A stretch of DNA of 64,000 bases from IMG/VR virus record IMGVR_UViG_3300042453_004296, positions 1 through 64,000 of that record; one strand, given 5' to 3'. The translations under genes and the position numbers were made by a program. The notes under the pieces are model-generated. The model did not search any database. It was not told where the DNA came from and worked only from the letters and a program-made list of their open reading frames with translations. The stretch comes from a virus. Of the stretch, positions 16,750 to 24,893 are shown one piece after another (positions within the stretch are counted from its first letter, which is position 1; each line of letters starts with the position of its first letter).

Positions 16750-17118
16750 TTATTCTACGTCGTACTCGTTTTTACCAATTTTTAGGTGGGTAATAGTATT
16801 TACGTTTACCATACGATATCCTTTAGATTTCATATCGTATACTGTTATTAGTCCTTTAGCTTCAGCATCGTATGCTAATTTGCCTCCTTTTAAATATACT
16901 TCAACACCTAAACGAGCATTCATTACTCTTTCAGTTCCATCTTTTTTAATAAAAGTAACAGTAAAAAACTTACCGTTAGTTGCTTTAATTAACCTTTTAG
17001 CTTCTTCTTGAGTGATAGCACCCGAAGGGGTTGAGGGGGTTTCTGCTGGTATTACAGGTATGTCTTCTCCTTCGTTTTCGTTCAGGAAAAGTGATTTAAG
17101 GGAGTAATTCGCTTTCAT
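16750..17118 (-). CDS. SH3-like beta-barrel protein with targeting N-terminus
   Basis: The 122-residue product has an N-terminal MKANYSLKSLFLNENEG (site LNE/N) and a Pro/Thr linker. The C-terminal domain (about 38-122) resembles the 'SH3 beta-barrel fold' phage proteins: KFFTVTFIKKDGTERVMNAR, GVEVYLKGGKLAYDA, ITVYDMKSKGYRMVN. In related phages this domain usually stands alone; here it seems to have gained a targeting leader. It overlaps the start of the upstream exonuclease gene end by 23 bases. Confidence 0.7.
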   Translation of the reverse strand: MKANYSLKSLFLNENEGEDIPVIPAETPSTPSGAITQEEAKRLIKATNGKFFTVTFIKKDGTERVMNARLGVEVYLKGGKLAYDAEAKGLITVYDMKSKGYRMVNVNTITHLKIGKNEYDVE

Positions 17119-17875
17119 TTTCTTCTTTAATTTGTAAATATTGTTGGTAGATTCTTTCAGATACGGTATGATATTTACCGCAATCTTGACATTGCATTTG
17201 AATTCGAGATGTTCCTAAAGCAGATAAACGCTTTTTGGAATAAGCCATATTCATAGAACCACATTCAGGGCATGAGCATTTTTCTTCACCCATAGCAACA
17301 CCATGATGTGTTTTGCTTGGGAGGTAATTTGCAAGTTCGTTATATACTTTTTCAAGTATAACAACATCATTCTTACAATACTCAGACATTTCTTTCAATG
17401 CCGCTGCATCTTTATTTAAAACTATATTTTTCCACAAGTCGTAACCTGTGTGGATTTTTTCTCCTACTCCTAAAAATTTAGCTATGTAATCTAATTTGTT
17501 ACTATTAAAATAAAATTTAGATCTAGCACTTTTAAGTGTATCTAATGTTGTGTAATTTGGGAATACTGGGATTCGGTGGTATAGGCAGCGGGTTCTAATC
17601 CATGCTAAGTCAAATCTATCACCATTGTGTCCTATTAATTCATCTGCTTCGTTAGCAATTTTAATGAATTTTTCTAGGAGTGATTTGTCGTTTTGATCTT
17701 TATCCCATGTTAAGACATAGGTTTTATCATCATCTGCCCATTTATATGCTATACAAATAATAGCCCTTTCTTTAATAATATTATCAGGACTAATGTTCTT
17801 TTTATAACCGGCCGCCCAAAACAATCCAATATTTGGGCTTGTTTCGATGTCAAAGAATAATCTTTTTATTTTACT
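17096..17875 (-). CDS. DEDDy 3'-5' exonuclease with C-terminal zinc ribbon
   Basis: The start at 17875 gives MSKIKRLFFDIETSPN, placing the DxE motif (FDIET) at residues 9-13. The other exonuclease motifs follow: ELIGHNGDRFDLAWI (second Asp) and EYCKNDVVILEKVY (Y-x-x-x-D, third motif). A four-cysteine zinc ribbon follows (CSCPECGS and CQDCG). This is an RNase H-like DEDD exonuclease of the predicted single-protein type, not a full DNA polymerase. It may degrade or process DNA or RNA during replication. The total is 259 residues. A frame extending to 17914 adds 13 residues that look non-coding. Confidence 0.85.
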   Translation of the reverse strand, partial: SKIKRLFFDIETSPNIGLFWAAGYKKNISPDNIIKERAIICIAYKWADDDKTYVLTWDKDQNDKSLLEKFIKIANEADELIGHNGDRFDLAWIRTRCLYHRIPVFPNYTTLDTLKSARSKFYFNSNKLDYIAKFLGVGEKIHTGYDLWKNIVLNKDAAALKEMSEYCKNDVVILEKVYNELANYLPSKTHHGVAMGEEKCSCPECGSMNMAYSKKRLSALGTSRIQMQCQDCGKYHTVSERIYQQYLQIKEENESELLP

Positions 17876-17937
17876 CATAAAACTAGAGTTGTTTTTTTTG
17901 TTAATGTATAACACATATGGTGTAAAACCTACCTACT

Positions 17938-18315
17938 TTACACAGTTTTCTTTTCTACAGATTTAGTTAATTTAAAATTCCTAACACCTTCAATAGCTCG
18001 AATTTTATCAAATAAACCTTGTAAATCTTCATCCTTAAATCCTGATGGGTAAGGGTGTGGGTCGATTTTAATACGAAGGACTGTGTAATAATTTGGGTTA
18101 TTAAATGCTAGTACTTCTGGTCCTTGCATTTCGTAGTCTTTTGTAGACACAATTGTTATACCAGGTAAGGATCTAACATCAGATAATATATCTTTTTGGG
18201 GGCGAGACGTAGTGTCTGTTTGAAGAAGTCCCTCAACATTATATTGAGTAGACTCTTCATTCAGAATATTACTTAATTCCTCTTTAATAAGTTGTATTAA
18301 TTCAGATTTTTTCAC
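17938..18315 (-). CDS. Internal protein candidate with canonical targeting N-terminus
   Basis: The 125-residue protein begins MKKSELIQLIKEELSNILNE, the clearest version of the shared leader (LIKE and ILNE sites). The C-terminal 75 residues look like a small alpha/beta domain (SLPGITIVSTKDYEM, NYYTVLRIKIDPHPYPSGF, IRAIEGVRNFKLTKSV) of ferredoxin-like pattern. It overlaps the upstream 425-residue gene by 4 bases. Cargo function is unknown. Confidence 0.7.
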   Translation of the reverse strand: MKKSELIQLIKEELSNILNEESTQYNVEGLLQTDTTSRPQKDILSDVRSLPGITIVSTKDYEMQGPEVLAFNNPNYYTVLRIKIDPHPYPSGFKDEDLQGLFDKIRAIEGVRNFKLTKSVEKKTV

Positions 18316-19589
18316 TTTTTATTTATTTTCAAAGTCAACGTACCGTTACCTTTAATAACACGATGCCATTGTCCTTTTGGTATAAATATTGATTCATTTA
18401 TAGAAGTTGGTAATTGATCTTCTAATTGTATTTTCCAATCAGTGTTACCTACAATTTCTACAATACGATCTTCTCTATCACGATGCCATTTTAACTCAAT
18501 TGGGTCAATACTCGCATTAAACTCGCGTATAATGTATTCGTCTGTAACCTCAATATCAGTATATGGTCTTGTATTTTCATCTAAACCTTCTAACCCAGTA
18601 TCATCTTTTTTAAGATCTTTTTCAATATCTCTCATCTCATTAGTTGCCCATTGTTTTTGGGCTGAGGTAAGTGATTTGTTGATTAGGTTTTCAATAAATT
18701 CTACAAATTCTTCTTCTTCAAGTTTATATACTTCAGAGAAAAATAATTCTCGTACACGTAAATCTTCAATATTACTTTCAACAAATAAATTGTTTAATTC
18801 GTCATATATAAATTTACCGTATTGTAAGTCACGTGGCTCATTTGATAATTTATCTACTTTACCGATAATGGCTTTATTTTGTTCTTGGTCTTGTCCAAAT
18901 CCTTGTGTACCAACAATTTCGTAAAGTCCTTTTACAATTTCGTGTACCAACATTGGGAAACAAATTGCTTTGGCTTTAATAACAAACTGTTGTTCTTCTT
19001 CATCGTAAACCATCTCACTTTCACCACCTTGCATATTATTGTTTTGAGCCATCATTGCTAATAACATAGCAATAGCATTCTCATCATCGTATATACCAAA
19101 TGATAGTTTTAAGATTTCAGCATATTTATCTACTAAATTTTCGTCTAATACATCTAGGTATTCTCTGAATATGTAGAATGCAAATGCCCCTCTAATAGAA
19201 GCACCTTGGGTAATACCATTTATGATGCGACGTTTTGCTAGTACTGCTTCAGGTGTATTTGCATCTTCAGCTGGTGTTTCATCTTCTCCCCCACCACCGA
19301 TATTCATATCTCCCATGCCTACTATTTCAGCATCAATGCGAATATTAGCATATTCAATAATTGGGTATGCTTGTGTTACCATATCAACAGCTATACCTTC
19401 TAGAGCATCACGATACCCATCTTCAGCAGATATAATATCATCTAGTAATTGTCGTGAACGCATCATTGTTTGCATCAATGATTTGTTACCTAACATTTGA
19501 CGTAAAGATTCACCTGACTTACCTTTTAAGGCAGCCATTGTTTCTGGTTTGAATATTTTTTCGTATTCTACTTCTAATAGTTTAGCCAT
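18312..19589 (-). CDS. Conserved phage protein of unknown function
   Basis: This 425-residue, mainly helical, acidic protein starts MAKLLEVEYEKIFKPETMAA. It carries a Gly/Glu-rich linker (NIGGGGEDETPAED, about 95-110) and a C-terminal beta region (ITDEYIIREFN onwards, ending GNGTLTLKINKK) resembling a cupin-like or small beta domain. It is flanked by genes for putative internal proteins but lacks the targeting leader. It may be a chaperone or a structural component; nothing in it allows a firm call. Confidence 0.6.
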   Translation of the reverse strand: MAKLLEVEYEKIFKPETMAALKGKSGESLRQMLGNKSLMQTMMRSRQLLDDIISAEDGYRDALEGIAVDMVTQAYPIIEYANIRIDAEIVGMGDMNIGGGGEDETPAEDANTPEAVLAKRRIINGITQGASIRGAFAFYIFREYLDVLDENLVDKYAEILKLSFGIYDDENAIAMLLAMMAQNNNMQGGESEMVYDEEEQQFVIKAKAICFPMLVHEIVKGLYEIVGTQGFGQDQEQNKAIIGKVDKLSNEPRDLQYGKFIYDELNNLFVESNIEDLRVRELFFSEVYKLEEEEFVEFIENLINKSLTSAQKQWATNEMRDIEKDLKKDDTGLEGLDENTRPYTDIEVTDEYIIREFNASIDPIELKWHRDREDRIVEIVGNTDWKIQLEDQLPTSINESIFIPKGQWHRVIKGNGTLTLKINKK

Positions 19590-19603
19590 GGTGTAAATTT
19601 ATA

Positions 19604-19993
19604 TTAAAATTGTGATAAATCCACCCCTAATTTAGCAGCCATTGCCTCTAGAGCAGCTTTAAATCCCTCTTCATATCCTTTTTCATATTCTGAAGTTGAT
19701 CCAACACGTGGTTCTGGTTTTCCAGGGTAGTTAAATCCTAATTCGTCTAGGCTTTTCTTAGCTGATTTAAAACGAGCAACAATTTTGTCAATCATTTCTT
19801 CTTCTTTTAAACCAGCTTTTGGTTTTGGATTAACACCAGGAGCAGGCTGATCAAATCCTCTACGCTTTGGAGTAGTGCTAGGGGTTGTTTTAGGTGGAGC
19901 AGTAGTTGTTTCCTTTTCTTTAGCAGGGGCATTTTCAGCTAAAATAGCTACTAATTCCTCTTTAATTATACGTTTTAAGTCTTTAGCGTTCAT
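19604..19993 (-). CDS. Internal protein candidate with Pro/Thr-rich linker
   Basis: The 129-residue product begins MNAKDLKRIIKEELVAILAE (sites IIKE, ILAE/N). A disordered Pro/Thr/Lys linker (about 24-60) and a helical C-terminal domain (VARFKSAKKSLDELGF to the end) follow. The layout of leader, linker, helical domain is like T4 internal proteins. It is one base downstream of the 879-residue gene. Confidence 0.7.
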   Translation of the reverse strand: MNAKDLKRIIKEELVAILAENAPAKEKETTTAPPKTTPSTTPKRRGFDQPAPGVNPKPKAGLKEEEMIDKIVARFKSAKKSLDELGFNYPGKPEPRVGSTSEYEKGYEEGFKAALEAMAAKLGVDLSQF

Positions 19994-19994
19994 T

Positions 19995-22634
19995 TTATTT
20001 TTGTTTTAATTTTTCTTTAATCATTGATGGGTTGTGTGCCATATGTAATCTAGTAACAACTTCAGTTAATTCCTCGTTCAAGTTATTTTGTTGTAATACT
20101 GTTGCTAAATCAGATGGGCTAGCTATTCGTATAAATTGACCATTTGGTCTCATTATTAAGTGAATATTACCAGGTTGAATAACAATAGAAGCTATCATCG
20201 TTCCACTGTCTAATCTTATAATATACATTTTACTTTGACTAGTAGTAGAATTAAGTACTCTTACTACTTCACCTGTTCCTCTTAATAAATTATCACGACG
20301 TGATGCTCCTCTATCTCCAGCTAATGGACTTGAGGTTACAAGTACAAATGGATTTCGAGCCCAGTTTGGTAATGCTGTGAAGGCAGCTTGCAACGTAGGG
20401 GATGTTGCAAAATATTGAGCAATAGTTATTCCAGCACCAGCATTAGGTTGTTGGACTACAGGTCGTGTTTGTGCTCCAGCTGCTGGTCTTCCTCTTCTTG
20501 CAGGTGCTACTTGCCCAGCGGCAGCTGGTGCTTCTGGGGTTTCACCACCTTGTGGGTTAGGTAATGGGTTAGCACCTAATAATCGTTGTGCTACTTGAGG
20601 TTTAATATTTGCTCTAATTAATCCACCACGTTTTCCTACTATTAAACTATCAGCAGAGTTTGCTGTGTTTAACAATATTGGTCTTTCAGTACCGTCTTTT
20701 ACAATAACAAATGGGCGGTATCGGTTTGCAGCATCTAATGGGGGGTTAGCCTTAATAAAGTTAATTTTAGGCTCTAATCCACCATATCCCTGGTAATCTA
20801 ATAGAGATCTTAAAGCAGCATCATTATATGATGCATTAGTATCTCTTAAATAAGCAAAATAGGCAGCCCATTGCTCTTCAGTATCTATGCTATTTGAGCC
20901 GGCAGTTCTTCTCCAAGCGTTTCCACCATTATAAGAATATGATATTCTATTTCGAGTTAATACACCTGTGTTTGATTGAGGAACCCCAAACATAGATAAT
21001 GGAGAATTAGGAGAAAGTATTAATACTTGAGGTGACCCTGCAGCCCCAGCATTTGTAACTATTCTTGAATCATATGGGATAGAATTTAAAATACTAAATA
21101 ATGATTCTTTATCTATGGTATCTGGGATGTTTCGTTGTTTATTTACTAAATCAAATGCGTTTTGTTGTAGATTTGTGTTTTCAGTTGCTTGGCTAAGTAC
21201 TTCTTGTACTTCAGGGTCATTAAAATCTATTCTAGATACGGTATTTCCTTCTAGTTTATATGAAGCAAATGAGTTTGTGTCTATAATGATTTGACCTCCT
21301 TCTACATCTCTAACAATAATAGCAGAATTTGGGTCTTCTTTTCCTTTTTTAATTATTTGGTCTACAACTTCTCTACTTATAGAACCTTTAGATACTAGTT
21401 CTAATAATAACTTAAGAGGTATTTTATCTAGGTCTGGGTATTCTAGTAGGTATTTTACAGTACGAGGTGTTAATTTAATGTTTGGGTAATCAGCATCTTC
21501 AGTGTATATCCCAATTTTTATATCATCCCCTAGTGTTAGTTTAACTATAGCATTTTTATCTCCAGAAACATATAATCTTGATAGACCTTTATCATCCCAT
21601 TTATCAGCATATGTAAGTGCTTTTTTAACATCAAATGATAAGTTATCTTTAGATAATTCATCAGCTGATACTTTTCGGGTATTAGCTAATATAGATCTTT
21701 GGGCTTGTTTATCAAATTTATCTATATTAGCAAGCAACATTTCAGAATCAATAACCCCCGGGGTTACTGCTATGAATTCTGCTAGTTGTGGGTATTTAGG
21801 AAGATATGCAGATACAAATTTTTCATTAGATATATCATCAAATAATTTACTCTTATTTTTTCTTATAACTAAATATTGTTTTTTAGTTTTAAAAGGTAAT
21901 GCTATCCATTCTCTAATTGTAATGGAGTTAGCACTATATAATTTATCTGTTTCTTCTTCTGATGAAGAGATAGGGATATACTTAAGTATGTTTTTAACAT
22001 TAGGGACATCACGTAACCACGGGATTTCAGATAACAATTGCTCCCAACTCATTGGGTTAGATTCGTTTGGGATGTTTATTCTATTAGTATAAACGTATTT
22101 TTTACTATCATCAGGAGTATCTCTAACCTGGATGGCTACAAAGCTTAGTTTATTGCCTGATGATAAATTTTCGTTTTTAGCTAGGTAAAATGTAGGGTAT
22201 GCTCTATCTTTACTATATCTATAGGTACCATATGATCCTCGGGTTATACACCAATTTTCACCACGTCCATAAGTTACACAATTACCTTCTTTGCTACCAT
22301 TATATATTACAATTCCTCCTTCATTGTATACTACATCTGGGGTGCTATTTTCAGGTTCTTCAGAGGTTTCAGCTCCGGCAGATGATGTAACTAGATTAAT
22401 TAATTTTGCTAAAGAATACTTACGTAAGTCTTTTTCTGTAATTTTAGGGGAGTTTTTGATTTGATCAAAACGCTCAATATATTTTTTTAATTGGTCATCA
22501 GAGATTGTTAAGTTTAAATCTTCTACCTCTTCCTTAAATTTAGCCATTAAATTCCTTATCTCTCCTTCAGAGTATTCATTCAGTGGAAATAAGTTGTGGA
22601 CAATATGGTTTATAAATTTGTCTGTGTTATTCAT
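19995..22634 (-). CDS. Large putative internal virion protein
   Basis: This 879-residue protein starts MNNTDKFINHIVHNLFPLNE (site LNE/Y at about 20). A motif GENWCITRGSYGTYRYSKDR followed by YPTFYLAKNE (about 126-156) has the W-C-x-x-x-G pattern that recurs in large-phage proteins of unknown function. The middle is helical with repeat-like units (IDKFDKQAQRSILANTR, TPRTVKYLLEYPDLDKIP). A Pro/Ala/Arg-rich linker with RRGRPAAG (AT-hook-like, about 720) precedes a C-terminal domain. A late motif lies 19 bases upstream. It could be an injected protein; the enzymatic activity, if any, is unknown. Confidence 0.65.
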   Translation of the reverse strand: MNNTDKFINHIVHNLFPLNEYSEGEIRNLMAKFKEEVEDLNLTISDDQLKKYIERFDQIKNSPKITEKDLRKYSLAKLINLVTSSAGAETSEEPENSTPDVVYNEGGIVIYNGSKEGNCVTYGRGENWCITRGSYGTYRYSKDRAYPTFYLAKNENLSSGNKLSFVAIQVRDTPDDSKKYVYTNRINIPNESNPMSWEQLLSEIPWLRDVPNVKNILKYIPISSSEEETDKLYSANSITIREWIALPFKTKKQYLVIRKNKSKLFDDISNEKFVSAYLPKYPQLAEFIAVTPGVIDSEMLLANIDKFDKQAQRSILANTRKVSADELSKDNLSFDVKKALTYADKWDDKGLSRLYVSGDKNAIVKLTLGDDIKIGIYTEDADYPNIKLTPRTVKYLLEYPDLDKIPLKLLLELVSKGSISREVVDQIIKKGKEDPNSAIIVRDVEGGQIIIDTNSFASYKLEGNTVSRIDFNDPEVQEVLSQATENTNLQQNAFDLVNKQRNIPDTIDKESLFSILNSIPYDSRIVTNAGAAGSPQVLILSPNSPLSMFGVPQSNTGVLTRNRISYSYNGGNAWRRTAGSNSIDTEEQWAAYFAYLRDTNASYNDAALRSLLDYQGYGGLEPKINFIKANPPLDAANRYRPFVIVKDGTERPILLNTANSADSLIVGKRGGLIRANIKPQVAQRLLGANPLPNPQGGETPEAPAAAGQVAPARRGRPAAGAQTRPVVQQPNAGAGITIAQYFATSPTLQAAFTALPNWARNPFVLVTSSPLAGDRGASRRDNLLRGTGEVVRVLNSTTSQSKMYIIRLDSGTMIASIVIQPGNIHLIMRPNGQFIRIASPSDLATVLQQNNLNEELTEVVTRLHMAHNPSMIKEKLKQK

Positions 22635-22653
22635 TACCAGAAATTAGATTTAT

Positions 22654-22662
22654 TATAAATAT
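22654..22662 (-). promoter_or_regulatory. Putative late promoter
   Basis: ATATTTATA on the minus strand, 19 bases before the ATG of the 879-residue gene. Confidence 0.6.
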
Positions 22663-22668
22663 GGGTAA

Positions 22669-23094
22669 TTATTCTTTAGTTTTATCAACTAATGGGCCTC
22701 CAACAACCCAAGCATCACAAGTTCGGGCAGCTGCGCATTTAAATTTTAAAAATCTACAATACCCTAATTTACCAGCGTTAATTACATCAAATGGATCTTC
22801 TGATCCTTCATCATTACCTATTCCTTTAGCTATACAATCTAATGTTTTTGTTGTAATATCAAAAGCAGCACAATTATCACATAATGAAGTTTTAGCTTCT
22901 TCTATAGAGTCAAGCTGCCACATATCTGCTTTAGCTTGCCAAAATTTTTCATTTGGTTCATTTGGATTTAAAGGACCATATCCTTGACCTTCAATAGCTT
23001 TTTGTCTGTTTTGAAGATTTAGTTCTATATTTTGAGTAGGAGCAGGACATTTATTCATATCTGCTTCATTTAAGATGTCTACTAATTTAATCAT
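22669..23094 (-). CDS. Cys-rich internal protein candidate
   Basis: The start at 23094 (MIKLVDILNEADMNK) overlaps the previous stop by 4 bases and gives the shared leader with an ILNE/A site. A longer frame adds five residues inside the preceding gene. The 141-residue body has paired cysteines: SLCDNCAAFD (about 75), LDCI, and GYCRFLKFKCAAARTCDAW (about 116-134). This CxxC...C...C...C arrangement suggests metal binding (zinc or an iron-sulfur cluster). I have no named family. Confidence 0.65.
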   Translation of the reverse strand: MIKLVDILNEADMNKCPAPTQNIELNLQNRQKAIEGQGYGPLNPNEPNEKFWQAKADMWQLDSIEEAKTSLCDNCAAFDITTKTLDCIAKGIGNDEGSEDPFDVINAGKLGYCRFLKFKCAAARTCDAWVVGGPLVDKTKE

Positions 23095-23546
23095 TTTGTT
23101 TTTCCCCATTTTTTACCTTTGCCTTTTGTTTTACATTGAGCTGGTGTAGGGCGGCATGATGGGTATTTAGCTCGTTTTTCACCTTCTTTTCTACCACAAG
23201 GTTTACATTTACCATTACGGCATGTGTTGCAGTCTACCCATCCACCTTCTTTACCAGGTGCTCCTTTACGTTTAAACCAAGTACGAAGTGTTTCTTTTTC
23301 TTGAAGTTTTCTTACAATAATTTCTTTTAATCTAGCATATCCTGATCCGTATGGAGCGGCTTTGCCTGATTGTGGGTCGTCTGTTTCTTTTAAACTTTTC
23401 CAAATTTTACCTTGACGACATCTAACAATAGCACCTGATTTGTAAGCAGAAGGTTTATCATATTTGCGGTCAGCAATACGTTTACAGCGATCTGCTTTTT
23501 TCTTTTCTTCTAAAAGAATATGTTCTATTAATTGTGTAATATTCAT
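23091..23546 (-). CDS. DUF5872-like basic Cys-rich protein with targeting N-terminus
   Basis: This 151-residue, strongly basic protein begins MNITQLIEHILLEEKKK (LLE site). Residues 17-55 hold RKYDKPSAYKSGAIVRCRQG. Residues 85-140 match the DUF5872 pattern (LRTWFKRKGAPGKEGGWVDC, then CRNGKCKPCGRKEGEKRAKY and PAQC). DUF5872-type domains occur in large phages and in eukaryotic viruses. Basic, Cys-rich and probably packaged, it may bind DNA in the head. The link to DNA is inferred. Confidence 0.75.
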   Translation of the reverse strand: MNITQLIEHILLEEKKKADRCKRIADRKYDKPSAYKSGAIVRCRQGKIWKSLKETDDPQSGKAAPYGSGYARLKEIIVRKLQEKETLRTWFKRKGAPGKEGGWVDCNTCRNGKCKPCGRKEGEKRAKYPSCRPTPAQCKTKGKGKKWGKTK

Positions 23547-23547
23547 A

Positions 23548-24177
23548 TCACCAGAATCCTGAGAATGTTGTTTTAAATCCTAGTAATTTTGCGTAACGTG
23601 GGAGACGACATGACCAATAAGATGCTTTTGTTCTATCTTTCTTTTGAGCACATTTGTGACGAGCAGCAAATGCTCTTCTAGCTTCAGGGTTATTAAGTTT
23701 AGCACGTAATCCACCACCCGCCATACCAAATGATACTTTCTTAATACGTTTGGTTTTAGGGTCTTTAACATAAACATAGAATTTTTTAGAGCCACCACGT
23801 TTTGGTTTACCTAATGCTGGTTGTTTCTTTTCTTCTTCTAATTCTGCTTCTGTTAATGTTTCGATTTCCATCATTGGTAAATCTAAAGGTACTATTTCAC
23901 CTTCAAACATTCCAAAACGACCTAAGTCTGTGGTTTCAAATAATTTCTTATCTAAGTCTTGTAATTCAATAATACCTTGTTTCCAAAGTAAACGAGCCTC
24001 ATGGATTAAATTAATGTGGGATTTAGAACCAGGGCGGAATACATTTTCGTGTAATTGAATTTGATTACTCAAATGATATCGCATCTCCTCAGATATTGGG
24101 GCGATATATTGTTTTGATTCGTTTAACATAGGTGCTTTATCACAAGTATTACACCCACAATCACATTTTTTCTTCAT
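23548..24177 (-). CDS. Conserved virion-associated basic protein
   Basis: The ATG at 24177 (MKKKCDCGCNTC) is chosen because a late motif lies just upstream at 24191-24200. The 209-residue protein has a Cys cluster, then PMLNES (possible cleavage site). The C-terminal basic domain contains SKKFYVYVKDPKTKRIKKV, ARRAFAARHKCAQKKDRTKA and SYWSCRLPRYAKLLGF. That C-terminal pattern is one I associate with proteins of large phages and giant viruses that also carry DUF5872-like genes. It adjoins the DUF5872-like gene, suggesting a functional pair. Biochemical role unknown. Confidence 0.7.
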   Translation of the reverse strand: MKKKCDCGCNTCDKAPMLNESKQYIAPISEEMRYHLSNQIQLHENVFRPGSKSHINLIHEARLLWKQGIIELQDLDKKLFETTDLGRFGMFEGEIVPLDLPMMEIETLTEAELEEEKKQPALGKPKRGGSKKFYVYVKDPKTKRIKKVSFGMAGGGLRAKLNNPEARRAFAARHKCAQKKDRTKASYWSCRLPRYAKLLGFKTTFSGFW

Positions 24178-24190
24178 CGGTAGCATTTCC

Positions 24191-24200
24191 GATAAATATT
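24191..24200 (-). promoter_or_regulatory. Putative late promoter
   Basis: The minus strand reads AATATTTATC, 13 bases before the ATG at 24177, overlapping the stop of the spanin-like lipoprotein gene. Confidence 0.45.
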
Positions 24201-24652
24201 TAACGGGCCAGTAAATAAACCAAAGGAGCAATAATGATTAATGATGCTCCACCTGTTATAAATGTTGCTTTAACCCATTTATTTTTTTCATTAATCATGT
24301 TGGTTAATGTAACCTTTGTATTTTCATGAGCCGTATATTCAGTATTATATTTATTTTGGAAGTCTCTAGATACAACTAATAAGTTATCGTATTCATTATT
24401 TAAATGATCATATGCTGATCTTTCTCTTTCGATTTGTAAATCAGCATCCATAGCATATTTTTCCCATTTTGCTTTTTCAAGCTTACATCCTTCAAACTGT
24501 TTAAATTTTACTAATAATTCAATTTCTTGTTTGTTAGTAAAAAATATACCAGTATCACCACCAAAAACAATACGTTTAGGGGTTAAGTGTTGACCACATG
24601 CTATCACGTTGGTCAATAGTAAAATTATGGATATTAGAAATGTCTTTAGCAT
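24200..24652 (-). CDS. Spanin-like outer-membrane lipoprotein (u-spanin architecture)
   Basis: The start at 24652 gives MLKTFLISIILLLTNVIACG, a lipoprotein signal peptide with lipidated Cys19 (VIAC). A long helical coiled-coil region (about 45-125) follows. The C-terminus is a hydrophobic segment (ATFITGGASLIIIAPLVYLL) that should span the inner membrane. Lipid anchor plus C-terminal membrane helix is the layout of one-piece spanins such as phage T1 gp11, which disrupt the outer membrane at lysis. The gene overlaps the upstream membrane protein gene by 77 bases in another frame, as Rz/Rz1 pairs do. Total 150 residues. An alternative frame start at 24706 lacks a lipobox near the N-terminus. 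Confidence 0.7.
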   Translation of the reverse strand: MLKTFLISIILLLTNVIACGQHLTPKRIVFGGDTGIFFTNKQEIELLVKFKQFEGCKLEKAKWEKYAMDADLQIERERSAYDHLNNEYDNLLVVSRDFQNKYNTEYTAHENTKVTLTNMINEKNKWVKATFITGGASLIIIAPLVYLLAR

Positions 24653-24893
24653 TTTGGGTTTGGATATATTGGATTTCTGTTTTAACGTTTGCTTGAGCAC
24701 TGTCATAATCCTGTTTTAGTTTAGTATATGAGTTATTCAATGAATCTACAATATGACTTAAACTATCAATACGATTATCAACCGGAGGTGTTATTGGTCT
24801 AGATGTAGGGGTAATAGACTTTATTATCAATAATGAAACCAATAATACAACTAATAACCATGGTAAAACGGGATGTTTTAGGAATTTTTTCAT
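24576..24893 (-). CDS. i-spanin-like membrane protein (Rz-like)
   Basis: The 105-residue product has an N-terminal membrane anchor (WLLVVLLVSLLIIKS, about 13-27). A Pro-rich hinge and a periplasmic coiled coil (IDSLSHIVDSLNNSYTKLKQ) follow. This is the layout of inner-membrane spanin subunits. The end of the gene overlaps the start of the lipoprotein gene in a different frame. Being next to putative virion genes rather than a lysis cassette is unusual; no endolysin or holin is evident nearby. Confidence 0.65.
   Translation of the reverse strand: MKKFLKHPVLPWLLVVLLVSLLIIKSITPTSRPITPPVDNRIDSLSHIVDSLNNSYTKLKQDYDSAQANVKTEIQYIQTQNAKDISNIHNFTIDQRDSMWSTLNP

Noticed and set aside
17096-17875. Interpretation as the replicative DNA polymerase
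   Set aside because: Only exonuclease motifs and a zinc ribbon are present; no polymerase domain.
21502-22092. Long plus-strand frame opposite the 879-residue gene
   Set aside because: It is a shadow of the minus-strand gene; no promoter or leader, and low-complexity Ser/Leu composition.
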